The notes under the pieces: generated by a model
Seen by the model: only the letters and a program-made list of their open reading frames with translations
What the model was told of the DNA's origin: nothing
Databases searched by the model: none
Source of the DNA: Macrothele yani
Lineage: Eukaryota > Arthropoda > Arachnida > Araneae > Macrothelidae
Length of the DNA stretch: 64,000 nt
NCBI GenBank assembly: GCA_039090855.1
Contig: CM076997.1
Location: forward strand, 167,740,709 to 167,804,708
Direction of reading: 5' to 3'
Program-made: the position numbers and the translations under genes
Shown: piece after piece, positions 1 to 11,050 of the stretch
How the letters are laid out: each line of letters starts with the position of its first letter
Numbering within the stretch: position 1 is the stretch's first letter

Positions 1-840
1 TGTCTGCTTCACACGGTCAATCATGAGAGTGGATCTGTAAAGATTTGGGCTCCCATATCTTGATATTCGGCTGCACCTATCGTTACCCTACGTGGTCGAG
101 GAACTGCTCGAGTACTCCGACATTCTAGGTGATCAGGTGCACCCTGTGGTCTGAATGTCGTTTCCCAAATAATGATGCCATTTTTGATATGATATTGCCA
201 CCATACATACAACCAGAACCCCTGGACAGCTTAATTACCTGACTTGAAAGTCATTGAACTACTGCAGATAGTTTTGGAGAACAGCGCAAGAACAAACTTT
301 TTCTTTCAACATCTTGAAAGCAACTGGCTGAAGTTATGCTCCACGAATGTAGCAACATTCCACTGGAGACTATTCAAGAGCTATATGAATTTATTCCAAG
401 AAGGTTGGAAGACACACAGTGGTTTAACAACTTATTAATAAACACATATTGCCTATTTTATAGGTGTCAACATTATTTGGCCAACCTCTGTATATATTGT
501 TTCGCAATACCGCGAAGGGTTCAGAGAAACGGGTTACTTACTTGTGGCAATCTTGTATTAGTCTCAGTCAACACGTCTTTGCTTAATCATCGACAAGATC
601 GTTCTTAAACACAAGTTGTTTCAACAGCGCTTGAATTACAGCATACGCGAAAGCTCACTAAACACAAAATCTTAGCTCTCTACTCTGTCAGAATATAGAA
701 CGTCGTACGTAAAGTTGTCGTGCAAGATTGCATGTAGCTTATAACATAGCTCATTCCTCTATCACATTCTTTCAAAACATCGAACCCTGAACATTGAGCA
801 CATAAGTTCTTTTCTGTCATGTCTAACATCGTAGATTACT
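1..840. other. Region without a gene; possible Tc1 tail inside
   Basis: AT-rich sequence with no host gene that I can see. The only suggestive part is 337-430 on the plus strand, where a frame reads NIPLETIQELYEFIPRRLE. That resembles the C-terminal stretch of Tc1-type transposases (a tryptophan/IP helix followed by a PRRL motif just before the protein end). Upstream catalytic motifs and terminal repeats were not found, so this is at best a remnant. Confidence 0.25.
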
Positions 841-1054
841 CTTTGACCTGCGTGACGTGCCTGCACCGCAATACGCGAATCAGACAAAGGCAGATAGCAG
901 TGAGGGCACATGTTCGCGTAGCTCAGTTGGGAGAGCAACTTACTACGGAGTGAGGAGACCCGAGTTCGATACCCTGCGCGGAAAAAGTTTTACGTTATAT
1001 TGGTGCCCAAACTTCCAGGATGACCCGGCTGTTAAGTTTCTCGCAATGATGTGA
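841..1054 (+). mobile_element. tRNA-derived SINE, family B, copy 1
   Basis: The tRNA-like head begins near 913 with GCGTAGCTCAGTTGGGAGAGC-type box A sequence and has a box B GAGTTCGATACCC near 961. A leader of about 70 bp (GTGACGTGCCTGC... AAAGGCAGATAGCAGTGA) precedes it and also occurs at 1260-1312 and 34078-34128, so the leader belongs to the repeat. The tail (TTTTACGTTATATTGG) is shared with the copy near 33330. Pol III promoter boxes inside a dispersed repeat define a SINE. The exact ends and target-site duplication were not resolved. Confidence 0.6.
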
Positions 1055-1149
1055 TGTTCTTTCCACACGGCGAGACAGAGAGAATGAGAATCCCTACTTC
1101 AGTGCTTCGAAAAAATAAATCAGTGTGATATTATTTTCCACACACCAAA

Positions 1150-1440
1150 TTGTCTGGGATTTCTCAAATGCACGTTCTTTATAGGATGTCTGCCTACAGA
1201 GACACATGGTCCCGGCTGACCCGGAGGCCAAGTTCCTGGCTCTCTTTTGGATGGGGGGGGTGACGTGCCTGAACCCTCAGGACGTACCTGAGATAAAGGC
1301 AGATAGCAGTGAATGCACATGCTGGTGTTGTGTATTGGATAGCACTCGGAGCTCCGGAGCCGACGGTTGTATGTTCGAATCCCTCACCTGGCATAAAAAT
1401 GATGGAGAAATTTACTTCGTCATACCTGCTATCAGGTGTT
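1150..1440 (+). mobile_element. tRNA-derived SINE, family B, copy 2 (diverged)
   Basis: The leader GTGACGTGCCTGAACCC at 1260 and ATAAAGGCAGATAGCAGTGA at 1293 match copy 1. The tRNA-like part (1320-1396) is diverged in box A, but it keeps GCTCCGGAGC in the anticodon-arm region and a box B GTTCGAATCCC. The tail ATGATGGAGAAATTTACTTCGT at 1400 matches the copy at 34220. A G8 run sits at 1253-1260, just before the leader. Confidence 0.5.
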
Positions 1441-1449
1441 TACTACTTT

Positions 1450-2130
1450 AAATTCGTAGAGTGGAAGATTATGCCGTTAAGTTTGAAATTAATATTAATA
1501 TTTAAAATATTGATTTAACGAGAAGAAACCAAATTTACATCGGAATTCGGGAACTCAGAGTGAATGTCAAATTAGTGGTATACCTAACTTCTCGTTTTAT
1601 CAGTTTAACTGAACGATACATTTACCCCTCAAGCCACACAAAAACAGATGTGGTGTAATGGTTTTAGGGATGTATTGGGCGGCTCTATTTATGTTTGCAC
1701 CACATAACAGCAAGCAATACGCTATGAACATTAACGCAGTAATTTCTAAGAAATCCGTGACGGTTAGGGTGTATGCGATGAATGAAAAGTGCAGTGTGAT
1801 TAAGATTAGTACTATTATGGTTATTATAATCATCTTTATTATTGCTAACACAATTGATGAGTAATGAATGGTCATGAAGTATTTCTGTCATAGAGCTTGG
1901 AATGCGCATTTTACAATTTTCACAACTAGAGAACAGAAACAATGTAATATGCATTTGCTTTAAACTTTTTTATAATGGCAGTCATCGTTAGGGTTCGAAA
2001 GTATCTACGTAGTCTGCTACACGCGCAGACTCCAAACACCGTCATTTTGCAAAATAAAATAATATTTAATTTCTGTAAGGAAGATAGCTTTAACATTAAT
2101 GAATGAAATACGAGATTACACCATTTTACA
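1450..2130. other. AT-rich region, nothing identified
   Basis: Short open frames occur on both strands (for example 1658-1864 plus and 1600-1875 minus). They overlap one another, have AT-driven composition (runs of I, N, K) and match no family I know. No splice-site context, repeats or RNA genes were recognised. Confidence 0.4.
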
Positions 2131-2132
2131 GT

Positions 2133-2236
2133 ACAAATTTGGAAGATGTGAATCCGGTTATTGGTGTAAATATGACATGACTTAACATCCATGTCATATT
2201 TACACCAATAAATGGATTCATATCTTCCAAATTTGT
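2133..2236. repeat. 104-bp imperfect inverted repeat made of two opposed SINE tails
   Basis: Two arms of about 47 bp (2133-2179 and 2190-2236) are near-perfect reverse complements around a 10-bp centre. Each arm resembles the 3' tail of the tRNA-like repeat at 6694-7340 (compare CATGTCATATTTACACCAA here with CTTGTCACATTTACGCCAA there, both followed by a CTTC...AAATTTGTA end). The structure looks like two opposed tails of the same repeat family. Confidence 0.6.
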
Positions 2237-4179
2237 AGGTGCAACATTCTTGCTGGAATCGCAATATTAAATATATTGTAGTTTTAACAGTAGAAAGACA
2301 CAATTGATAATTCCAAAATAAGCCAAAGATATTAATAAAAACAATTAATTTGCATCAAACCTGTTTGAGTGGCACAAAATTGGAGGAACACTGTTCAGAA
2401 TGTATGTTAAATTTCGATTGTGCTGCCTTTTATCCCTGTAAAATCGATAATAGTGTCACTAAGTGTTGTACTGTTCACTATTTCAACATATAAAATCATA
2501 ACGTCTAGTATCCGTTCTCTGGCATACAGAAAATGCAGTCAGAAAAATGAATTAAGATATGTAAGGAAATTATATGTTTGTGTGAAGATATTCATGACGC
2601 ATATCTGGTTTTATTTTAGGCCCCTAATAAATTTCCTTCCAGGGAAAATGTCCAGACCAACCACCAACAAGATCCGGCTGTAATTTATATCGCTAGAAAC
2701 TGATTCAGCGCAATGAATTTTTACAGTTATCTTTTCCATTGTGGCTTATGCAAATGAAAAGTAGTGTGATCGTGACAAACAGTAGTGCTGTACTTGTTTT
2801 TTCTGGATGTCTCCATCAAATTTATACTACTAAAGAATAGGTACAGCTACTGAATATAGCAATGAAATATTCTGCGATTTACACAAATGGAGATCAGTAG
2901 CTTCGCAACAAGTTGCACGGTTGGTTTTATATTCTAGCACTAGCCTTTTGAAAAACCTAAAATTTGTCTATATTCCTAGTAGTATTACCGTTGCTCATAT
3001 CACAGAATGGTAGGTATAGTGCGAAGTACTTTAACATTTTCATTGTTACGATGGTTGCCGTTAATGAACAATACTGTAATTACCACGACATTCTTTAACA
3101 ATCAACAGCTCGCGACGACTTAGCAGTTGAGATACAAATCGAACGCGATGAACATTTTCAGTGCCACTCTCTTGAAAAGTATGCCATTTATCCCTTGCAA
3201 CACTAAAGAACAGATATATCGTTCTGAAGATTAGAACTGTCATTTGACGACAATTCCTATTAGGAGTTTCCCCATTAAAGATAGGTAGCTACAGATGATG
3301 AAGACTTCGTTTCGTGGTTATGATGGACAACAGCAGTGGGGGGGGGGAACTGCATATGATTTTTAAATTTTGGTGAATCAATCCTTTGTTTGAAACATGA
3401 CCATTTGTCATTAATGTTTTCGTTTCTTGGGAAAGAGGATTGCATTTTAAAATTTAGCGCACATTCGAAGCAGGCAGGACTTCAAGGGAAGCGTTGCTAG
3501 AGGAAAGTTCTCGTTTCCTCAATTTTCTCTCAGCAGTACAATACATTGATTTTCGATTTCATTAAAGACGTAGACGAATATGCGTAATATTTAAAGGCAA
3601 TGCAACTTTTACAATTGACATTACTTATCCAACAGGTTACAAACATAATATCTGAAACAACTGTCATGGCGAAAATTTTAACCTCTGGTGAATTTCAGAG
3701 CGACCTGATCAATCTTTCTGTTGGTTTATCAGAGATTAATTAATGCAAAAATTTTCTTCCATGACATACGTTAGAAGAAAATTCCTGGTTGAAAGGCAGG
3801 GGAATTCGTGCGCAAAATTCGCTTGTCTTAATCACAACCAGGAAAACAAAATTTCATGTTGGGGAAAAAAAAAAGAATAATATTTGATTTAACTGACTTT
3901 GGGCTTTTGAAAATAATTATTTTATCTGTTCTTTTATCGCGATAGGAAAAGGCGAGTAAGTGTGCAGCTCAGAGAATCAAAATTAATTTTAGTTTAACAT
4001 CACGGAACGAGAGAAAAAGAAAATTAAAATTAGTGATTTTCTGCAAGGCAAGAATTCGCCATTTTTGCTTTCCTGTTTCCAAACGTCGTGGAAAAGTCGC
4101 CCAAAAGTAACATCTTTTCGTCTTTTGGGGAAGGAATTCAGCAACAGAAATCTATTTTTAGACCTCAGGGTCAAAAGCG
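2237..4179. other. AT-rich region, nothing identified
   Basis: No gene, SINE head, transposase motif or tandem repeat was recognised on either strand. Open frames here are at most about 90 codons, and none resembles a known family. A G9 run lies near 3339-3347. Confidence 0.4.
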
Positions 4180-4950
4180 GGGTGCCTACGTGTGAAGGTC
4201 AGTGTGTCACCCCGGCTTGCGAGGGAGAAAAATTCCGTTGGGGAGTCGTTAGTTGCTAGGCTGAAGTTTCGACCAATGGGAGGGGTCAGCGGTTTCAAGC
4301 ACCCCAGAGTTTTATCCGTTGAGAAGACACTGTTGTTCTGGTCGCTGCGTTAGCTGGTGTACAGCAAAAAGAAAGCAACATTTTCTCCTCGCCTTTTGGT
4401 GGGGAGGGGGCAGTCAGAATGAGATGCACTGGGGTCTGTTGGCCCTGTGTGAAAAAAAAATCTTTTTCTTTGGCCTGGTCGGCAGTAAGAATGACTGGCC
4501 GCTAGCTGTGTTCCCGTATTCTGAAGTGACTCTAAAATCGGTCAGCAAAAAAAATGATTATTTTCAAGGATCTCATTGCCGGATATGAAATGACCGCTGA
4601 TACACCCAAATTATCAAGTAGCGGTCGACTGCCGTGTTGGGTGCAGATGGCGGAGAAGGATCAGACCCGATTTCTTACTTCCAAGCCCAACGTGCCTGAG
4701 GACCGAAAGTCCACCTCTTGTTGTTGCTGCCTCCATATTTTAACGCTGGGCTGCGCCCAGGCTTCGGGGAGTAGGCCATGGCTATCATGGACGGCCTTGT
4801 GAATGACATCGCCTTCAAATGCTGAATTGTCGAGCTGGGCCCACTACTGATTACAACAAGGGGTCCACCAGCAATGTTCCAAAATGCCCGTTTCCTGTTT
4901 CGTTGGCCAAACACGCTGTGGCAGAAAAAACAGGAAAAGAAAAAAAAACA
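4180..4950. other. GC-richer island with unidentified short open frames
   Basis: Base composition is clearly richer in G+C than the flanks. It contains a CCAAT-type motif (GACCAATGGG at 4271) and several frames of 60-90 codons. The minus-strand frame 4675-4914 (79 codons) has a protein-like composition (PKPGRSPALKYGG near its C-terminal half), but I do not recognise it and it could be chance. The island could be a 5' exon or promoter of an untranslated type, or an old repeat; the sequence alone does not decide. Confidence 0.3.
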
Positions 4951-5838
4951 ACCTTGGAGGTGAAGTGAAAATCAACCGGGACAGTGGTGTTCTCTCAGGG
5001 AGAGTTTTTTTTTTTTATTTATTTATTTTATCTATTATTAGGCTGTGAAACCTTTTTTTTTATTATTATCGACGGTTAGTGTGCTTGTCAGGAAGTGTTG
5101 CTGCCCCAGTCCTAAAGGTAAATTTCTCTCGGCATTTTCTTTTTTGTATTATGTTGTGGTTTCTTTAAAATTATAAAACGAGTTGGTTTTAATATCTTAG
5201 GCTGTTTAAATAAATTTCATGTCATCTTCTGTGGATAGGTAATTGAAAAACAAAACGAAACAAAGTAGTGGAAGTGGAGAATTTTCTGGGTCATGTAGGG
5301 ATAGATGATATAATAAGAATATTAAGTTATTTCGGAACGAACACCTCTCCAGACCAGTATTTCTCTTAGGTGAAATTTAACTCTTTTGTGCTCGGTGATT
5401 TTTGTATTTGTGAAGTAGAATTTGTATTTATGAACTTAGCGTAGGTGCTATGTAGTTGGGAATTTTTCTTGTAGGCTGGTAATTATTTTGGTTTAGTGTT
5501 TTGGTAAATTTAGGTGCTAAATTACTCTTTAAAATTTAATTTTTGTATTAGTGAGGGCTAATTTCTAGTTTCAGCCCGTAGATTAGAAAAAACAGGTTTT
5601 TATTTGGAAAAGAATATAAGAATTGGGCATACAGGCAGATATGAGCATAGGTATAGTGTGAAAAAAAAAATAACCCGAATAGCTGTTGTGTTTCTTCAAG
5701 AAGTGATGATTTTTTTTCAGGAAAAGAGTGATCTAGGAAGTATGGTGATGTATAGATTTTTCAGGAAATAAAGTAAGGTTTGGTATAGTGTGTCAAGTAT
5801 GGTGTTATTGAGCTTTCTGGGAAATGAATATGTACAGT
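4951..5838. other. T/A-rich region, nothing identified
   Basis: Low-complexity T and A runs (for example 5007-5035) with no coding or RNA signal that I can see. Short TTTGTATT/TGAAGTAG-like words recur around 5400-5560 without a clear period. Confidence 0.4.
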
Positions 5839-6060
5839 GTGTTCCTGGTAAATAAAGATAAGTGATTTTCTGGGAAATGAGTGTGTTCCTGGGAAATAAA
5901 GATAAGTGATTTTATGGGAAATGAGTGTGTTCCTGGGAAATAAAGATAAGTGATTTTATGGGAAATGAGTGTGTTCCTGGGAAAATAAGGATATGAAGTG
6001 TGTTCCTGGGGAAAATAGGATAAGAAGTAATTTTCTGGGAAAAAGGGTGATGTATTGAAA
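5839..6060 (+). repeat. 44-bp tandem repeat, about 4.5 copies
   Basis: The unit starts GTGTTCCTGGGAAATAAAGA and continues with TAAGTGATTTTATGGGAAATG. Clean units begin at 5839, 5883, 5927 and 5971, a period of 44 bp, and degenerate partial units continue to about 6060. The variation GGGAAAT/TGGTAAAT shows mild divergence. No open frame runs through it in a convincing way. Confidence 0.85.
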
Positions 6061-6693
6061 TTTCTGGAAAATGGACGAAGAGATATTTTGGGGACAAGAG
6101 AACTCTTGTGGGATACTTTACCCTATGTAGACAATGCCGCGGGGTCTGAAAGGGTGCACGAAACAAATTGGGGGATTTGTTTTCTGCCCAAGTAAGCTTG
6201 TTCGGTCCATAGGAGGTGGTACCTATGAGGGGAGTGATATAGGTTGTCCCCAAATCAGAGTGAAGGAACAGAAAAGGGTTAGGTCGCACTTTGCTCCACT
6301 ACACTGTATAAGCTGGGAATGGATTCACGACCCATTCCCGCCTTCAGACTCAAACTTTGTTGTTCTCCCCGAAAAATAGTGTTTTTCTTGGGATGTGGGA
6401 CTCATTGGTTGAGATGATTGTTTGGCTTTATGCCCGAGTTGATTATTACATGGGTGCCAGTTGACTGGAAAACTTATAGTATGGAATTTTGAAATGTGAT
6501 GATGGTGTAAGTAAGATTCTCTTGTCGGTGTAGCAATTTAATGATAACTTTGTGTAATTTGAATAAGGTATCTAGTGCATTAGGTTTTGGTATGGTGTAT
6601 AGAATGGGTTGAGTATCCGGTAATGCTAGAAATGTTGATTGTAAGACAAATGTTGATTTAAGACAGGGTTATGCTGATTTTAAGACAAATTTT
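6061..6693. other. Region without recognised features
   Basis: An 81-codon plus frame at 6134-6379 and a long minus frame across the neighbouring 44-bp repeat are present. Neither resembles a known protein, and the minus one is a by-product of repeat periodicity. Short GTTGATT(T)AAGACA repeats occur at 6635-6690. Confidence 0.35.
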
Positions 6694-6846
6694 CCGTATT
6701 TCTTTCATGATTTATCTGCTTCTCCGGGCAATCACGGGATAGGATTATTAACCTCCAGATTCGCTAAACATGAATGCCGGTTGCTTCGACTAGCGAATCC
6801 TGTGATGGTTAAATTCAAATTGATCGGAAACTTGAATCTTGGTCGT

Positions 6847-6918
6847 TCTGGGTGGTGTAGTGGTTAGCATACCTAGGCGTTTTCTGGGAGACGCGGGTTC
6901 GAGTCCCGCTCCAGGACG
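6847..6918 (+). mobile_element. tRNA-like cloverleaf of SINE family C, copy 1
   Basis: The sequence folds as a tRNA: a 7-bp acceptor stem (TTCTGGG with TCCAGGA), a D arm with box A (TGGTGTAGTGG), a 5-bp anticodon stem (CCTAG/CTGGG), and a T arm GCGGG-TTCGAGT-CCCGC with box B GGTTCGAGTCC. The anticodon loop is GCGTTTT, with C where position 33 should be U, and an unrelated tail follows. I therefore read it as a SINE head or tRNA pseudogene rather than a working tRNA. Confidence 0.6.
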
Positions 6919-7176
6919 ATGAAAATTTTCAAGTTTTCGGATATTATCTGACTTACCATCCTTGTCACATTTACGCCAAAAATCGGATTGTCATCTTCAA
7001 AATTTGTATTATATGGCGTAATCCCGTATTTCTTTCATGATTTATCTGGTTCTCCGGGCAATCACGGGATAGGATTATTAACCTCCAGATTCGCTAAACA
7101 TGAATGCCGGTTGCTTCGACTAGCGAATCCTGTGATGGTTAAATTCAAATTGATCGGAAACTTGAATCTTGGTCGT

Positions 7177-7248
7177 TCTGGGTGGTGTAGTGGTTAGCAT
7201 ACCTAGGCGTTTTCTGGGAGACGCGGGTTCGAGTCCCGCTCCAGGACG
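7177..7248 (+). mobile_element. tRNA-like cloverleaf of SINE family C, copy 2
   Basis: Second copy of the cloverleaf, 330 bp downstream, base-for-base the same as the first as far as I can read, including the non-canonical C before the presumed anticodon. It retains box A and box B, so Pol III transcription is possible in principle. Confidence 0.6.
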
Positions 7249-7340
7249 ATGAAAATTTTCAAGTTTTCGGATATTATCTGACTTACCATCCTTGTCACAT
7301 TTACGCCAAAAATCGGATTGTCATCTTCAAAATTTGTATT

Positions 7341-9090
7341 AAAAAGTGGATTCGGAAGTCTGGTCTGAGAAGGTTGGTTCGAGCGATTTAATTAGAACAA
7401 TATAGTGTACACATATGCATATAATATTTTTTTTTTGAGAGAGAGTGTGAGATATTTTCACTTCAAATACTTAAGTTGTACACCATGTTAAATCAAGTGT
7501 TGGTGCTGTTGAAGTACAATGAAATTCTTGTGTTTATTATTTTTATCAGTAGTTTCCCTGGTGCTAGTTTTTCTTAGAAAGAAACTAACCTGTCATCCGT
7601 TTATTTTTATTGGGCCCTGTGGCCAGGCATAAAATCTGTGACCTAAAAATTTAACTTGTTAAGTTTTTAAAATAAATATAGGCCAAGTGGCCTTTCAAAA
7701 ACCTAAACCTTAGTGCAGTGAAGTTTTAGGTATTTTCAGTTTAAATTTTCATCACATGGTTTAAGTGCATCCCCCTCAGCACAACCATTCGTTGACAAAG
7801 ATTAAAAACTAAAACAAATATAACATGCTTTTCTAAAGTTCTAAAAGAACTTTAAAAATCATGTTAGGAGGTCCTATTCTTGATTTTTTTTGTGTGTTTT
7901 TTTTTCTTTGTTATACGGATGAAGTTTTATTTGTGTAACACACAAACTTTTGATGAAATTAATAACAAACCATGTTAAGTTGTTACCCCTTCTAGAAGAC
8001 ACTTAGCCCTTTATTGCCATACCTTTTGTATTTGTAGCTTTTAACGACGGCTCTGTCACTGATAACCACAATTGATAACCACAATTAACTTTACGGAATC
8101 GTTTTAAGCTGCAAATGTGCACTTTTGTCTTATATTTAACACCATCTGTGAAATACAAAATTTTACGTGTTTCTGTTACTTTTGCGCATCCATTCAGCTC
8201 TGAACGCGATACATCCGCTACAGAAGTTCCGATTTTTTTTCATTTTCCTTTTGTTGGATCAAATTGCGCACAAAGTTTTATAAATACTTCCCACATTGTC
8301 TGATACACTAGTAGTTTCTATGTGGAGAAAGTATGCCAATCATTTGTTTTTTTCTTTGTTTCGGTGTTTAACCACATGAGCGAGAATCTAAAGCTCTAAA
8401 TTAGCTCGCCCTCATTTACGGTCCCCTGACCTTACAGGGAACTTGCTTCGGAATTTTTAAAAACGATTTACTTCATTGAATTGCATTTTAGAATTGCACC
8501 ACTGTGAGTCAAACGCTCGCCCCGTTTTGAACCATGCACAATATTGGCCCTCCAATCCTGTGCTACCGTGCTCCAGCGTAGACTGGGTGCCGTGATGAAG
8601 TTGAACAAGTAGCTTCTAACGGGCATTTGTCCTACAGCTACATTGCGTTATCAGGTACACTCTAAAAACAATTCTGAAGTTCACTGACAAGTGTCCTTCA
8701 TTTCTTTCGTGAATTAACAAAGCATGTTTCTGATACTACCTTTTCGTGAAATGACGGAAAAAAACCTGAATTTAACGGACTTTTTGTGCCACGGGAAAAT
8801 TCTGAATTTTCAGAAACTTTTCCGCAATTCCTTTCGTATAATAACGGAAAATCTCTGTTCTCACTTTTTCCGTATCCGTACGACGATATTCGTGGAAATA
8901 GTTGAGGTTTGATTAACTGTCAAATTTGAATTGTCTGACGAATTTTGAAGTTCCGTTGCGAGATCGGATATTGTGGATAGCGTATCGCATAGATTTTGTT
9001 TGTTTTTTGTGGCCCAGGATATTTCTTCTCCTTTCCCCTATTTAGTGTACCAGCTACTTATTATGTATTGTGTAACTGTAAGAAACCGGG
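7341..9090. other. AT-rich region, nothing firm identified
   Basis: There is no recognised gene. Words of the type ACGGAAA, TTTTCCGT and TTCTGAA recur at 8740-8890 and again at 9720-9845 in both orientations, which suggests a degenerate dispersed repeat. A frame at 8724-8912 runs through the first of these and is probably not coding. Confidence 0.35.
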
Positions 9091-9210
9091 TGCTTATTGT
9101 ACAGATGATTATATGATGTCTGTGACTGCTTATTGTACAGATGATTATATGATGTCTGTGACTGCTTATTGTACAGATGATTAGATGATTATATGATGTC
9201 TTTGGACAAC
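9091..9210 (+). repeat. 36-bp tandem repeat, about 3 copies
   Basis: The unit TGCTTATTGTACAGATGATT plus ATATGATGTCTGTGAC begins at 9091, 9127 and 9163. The third copy carries an insertion (TTAGATGATT). The period is a multiple of three, so a frame stays open across it, but there is no other sign of coding. Confidence 0.85.
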
Positions 9211-9559
9211 TTAAGACAAAAGCTATTATAGCTATGGAGAGTAAATTTTATATTTAGATTTTTGTGTGGGTGTGAAATAATACTATAATAAGTACATTTC
9301 ACCTTTTCTAAAGATAAATGAGTCATTGCCAGTTTAAAAAAATCATGTTGCAAAGCAATCTGTTGCTTCGAAAAACTACGATGAAAAATAAAGTGCTTAA
9401 TATTTGAAAAGTCCTCCTATAGGGAAAAAATTACAAACGTATTCAGAAAAATAATAAGCTCCAACAGAAAATAAATGACTAAATCACTCACATTAATAAC
9501 AAAAAAACAAAGTTTCTGTGTCGTGGGATTCGTTTTATGATGTACCTGAGATTCAGATT

Positions 9560-9655
9560 GCCGAGCGTTTGTAGCTCAGTTGGTAAAGGCGCAAGGTACA
9601 TGTTCGGCGAGCTATAACGTCGGGTGTTCGATTCTGACCTCACCGGAAGGCTTAT
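9560..9655 (+). mobile_element. tRNA-like SINE head, family B related
   Basis: GCGTTTGTAGCTCAGTTGGT resembles a box A region. It is followed about 60 bp later by GTGTTCGATTCTGACC (box B-like) and CTCACCGG. The arm lengths are imperfect and the tail does not match other copies, so this is a diverged member or an independent tRNA relic. Confidence 0.45.
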
Positions 9656-9885
9656 GGGATTATCTGCAGGTAAGTGCTGTACAGGCTTGTTGATTTTGCG
9701 GAATTTCAATTTAAGTACGGAAAAACCAGAAATGAATTTTTCTGAAAAAAACGCAATTTCTGTCTACGGAAATATCTGTGAAAATACGGAAGTTAAAATG
9801 AACGGGCATTTTTAAAAACGGAAATTTCTGAAAAACACGGATACCTACCGGCAACTTTGCTGTATGTTATTTTTAGAAATTTTCC

Positions 9886-10060
9886 GTGAATTCACACCAC
9901 TTATTTTTTACACTGTAGGCAGAGGACGGAGGTCGATAAACATGCTGTTTAGGTGTTTATACGTCATTAGTGTAAAAATAAGTAGTGAATTCACATCACT
10001 TATTTTTTACACTATAGGCAGAGGATGGAGGTCGATAAACATGCTGTTCAGGTGTTCTTC
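9886..10060. repeat. Roughly 100-bp tandem duplication with an internal palindrome
   Basis: GTGAATTCACACCACTTATT at about 9888 recurs as GTGAATTCACATCACTTATT about 100 bp later. Both are followed by TTTTACACT.TAGGCAGAGGA and GGAGGTCGATAAACATGCTGTT. At 9969-10013 the word AGTGTAAAAATAAGT faces its reverse complement ACTTATTTTTTACACT across GTGAATTCAC, giving a near-perfect hairpin of about 20 bp per arm. Confidence 0.75.
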
Positions 10061-10079
10061 CGCCATTATTGAGAAAAAG

Positions 10080-11050
10080 GGTAAAACTTAGCAGCAGCAA
10101 GAGAAATTTGTGCAATTGAAGGCGAGGAAACAGTGCGCATCATCACTGAAATAAAACGGTTCAGGCGTTTCAGTGCTGGAGAAAATAGTCTGGAAAACAA
10201 GCTGAAGACAGGCCATCCCAAAACCAGAAACACTGATACCCCAGTTGTAGCTGTGGCAGATAAAACTGGTACCAGTACACGACAACTACCAGCCAATATG
10301 GAGTCTTTTCCGTCCACCATTGCTCGTCACCTGCACAAACACGGCTTCTCTTCCAGTTGCCATCGAATGATTGCAACATGACGCTTCAGCAGACATAACA
10401 ATGCACCCCTTTCTGTTGCACATTACTGACAAATCCATAGGACGATAGGTTTTGGCATCATGTCGTCACAGGTATTGAAAAGTGGATATTCTTACGTTAT
10501 CCTCTCATTGGGAAACGGTGATTGGCCATTCCAGAAAGCATAGCCACTGGCGAAAACAAACAAGGTTGATTCGAGAGGAAAATTATGCTGTGCATTTGGT
10601 GGAATTGTGAGAACCTTGTGCACGGAGTACTCGTGCGAGGTGGTCATGCCTTGTACTGGAACCTATTTTCCGAACAACAGCGTGGGTTCGTGATGTTCTG
10701 TGCTAGTGATTCCCAGTGCTCCTGACTAGGAAGCGTGCGTTGTTGCAAGTGGCTAGTGCTCCAAGTCACACCCGCAGACTTGTCGCTGAAAGGTACAGGA
10801 ACTGGAAGGTGTTGAGATCTTACCCCATCCTCCATATAATCCAGACCTTTCTCCATCCGACTACTACTTTTCTTTTATCCAAGACCCACTTCCTACAAGG
10901 AAAGTGACACTTAATGCTTGATGCGGAGTTTGGCCTCAGGACGTTTCTGTCCTCAAAGACTGCTGAGTGATATCATCGTGGGTGCTGGCTCTGGTTGAAC
11001 TTTGACAATGAACTGTAGAAAACATCGGCCTCTACTTTGAAAAGTGAGGT
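10080..11050 (+). pseudogene. Decayed mariner-family transposase
   Basis: The plus strand carries scattered mariner domains. At 10133-10360 a frame reads FRRFSAGENSLENK, then a basic GHPKT stretch, then STRQLPANMESFPSTIARHL, matching the mariner N-terminal helix-turn-helix region (F..G..S..D....GRP, then a second HTH). At 10760-10905 frames resemble the C-terminal part around the third catalytic residue (HPPY.PDLSPSDYYFF in mariners; here spread over two frames, with LLSKTHFLQGK following). Stops and frameshifts separate the blocks and the middle catalytic region is unreadable. Clear terminal inverted repeats were not found. The enzyme would have been a cut-and-paste DDD transposase. Known: domain layout. 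Inferred: family assignment from motif spacing only. Confidence 0.6.

Larger units (their letters stand above)
6694..7340 (+). repeat. Tandem duplication (period 330 bp) of a tRNA-headed repeat
   Basis: The segments 6694-7010 and 7024-7340 are nearly identical (I see one difference, CTGCTTCTCC against CTGGTTCTCC), separated by a 13-bp linker ATATGGCGTAATC. Each contains a 9-bp inverted repeat (GATTCGCTA/TAGCGAATC), a tRNA-like cloverleaf, and a tail ending CTTCAAAATTTGTATT. The near identity indicates recent duplication by recombination, or an assembly duplication. Confidence 0.85.

Noticed and set aside
1658..1864. 68-codon plus frame with a hydrophobic end
   Set aside because: Overlaps two equally long minus-strand frames; composition reflects AT bias.
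5912..6289. 125-codon minus frame
   Set aside because: Much of it translates the 44-bp tandem repeat; no family resemblance.
6847..6918. Functional tRNA gene
   Set aside because: Stems pair well but the anticodon loop lacks U33, there are two identical copies, and a repeat tail follows; a SINE head or pseudogene is more likely.
8370..8470. Possible further A-family SINE fragment
   Set aside because: Only short, scattered word matches; no tRNA head or conserved middle could be aligned.
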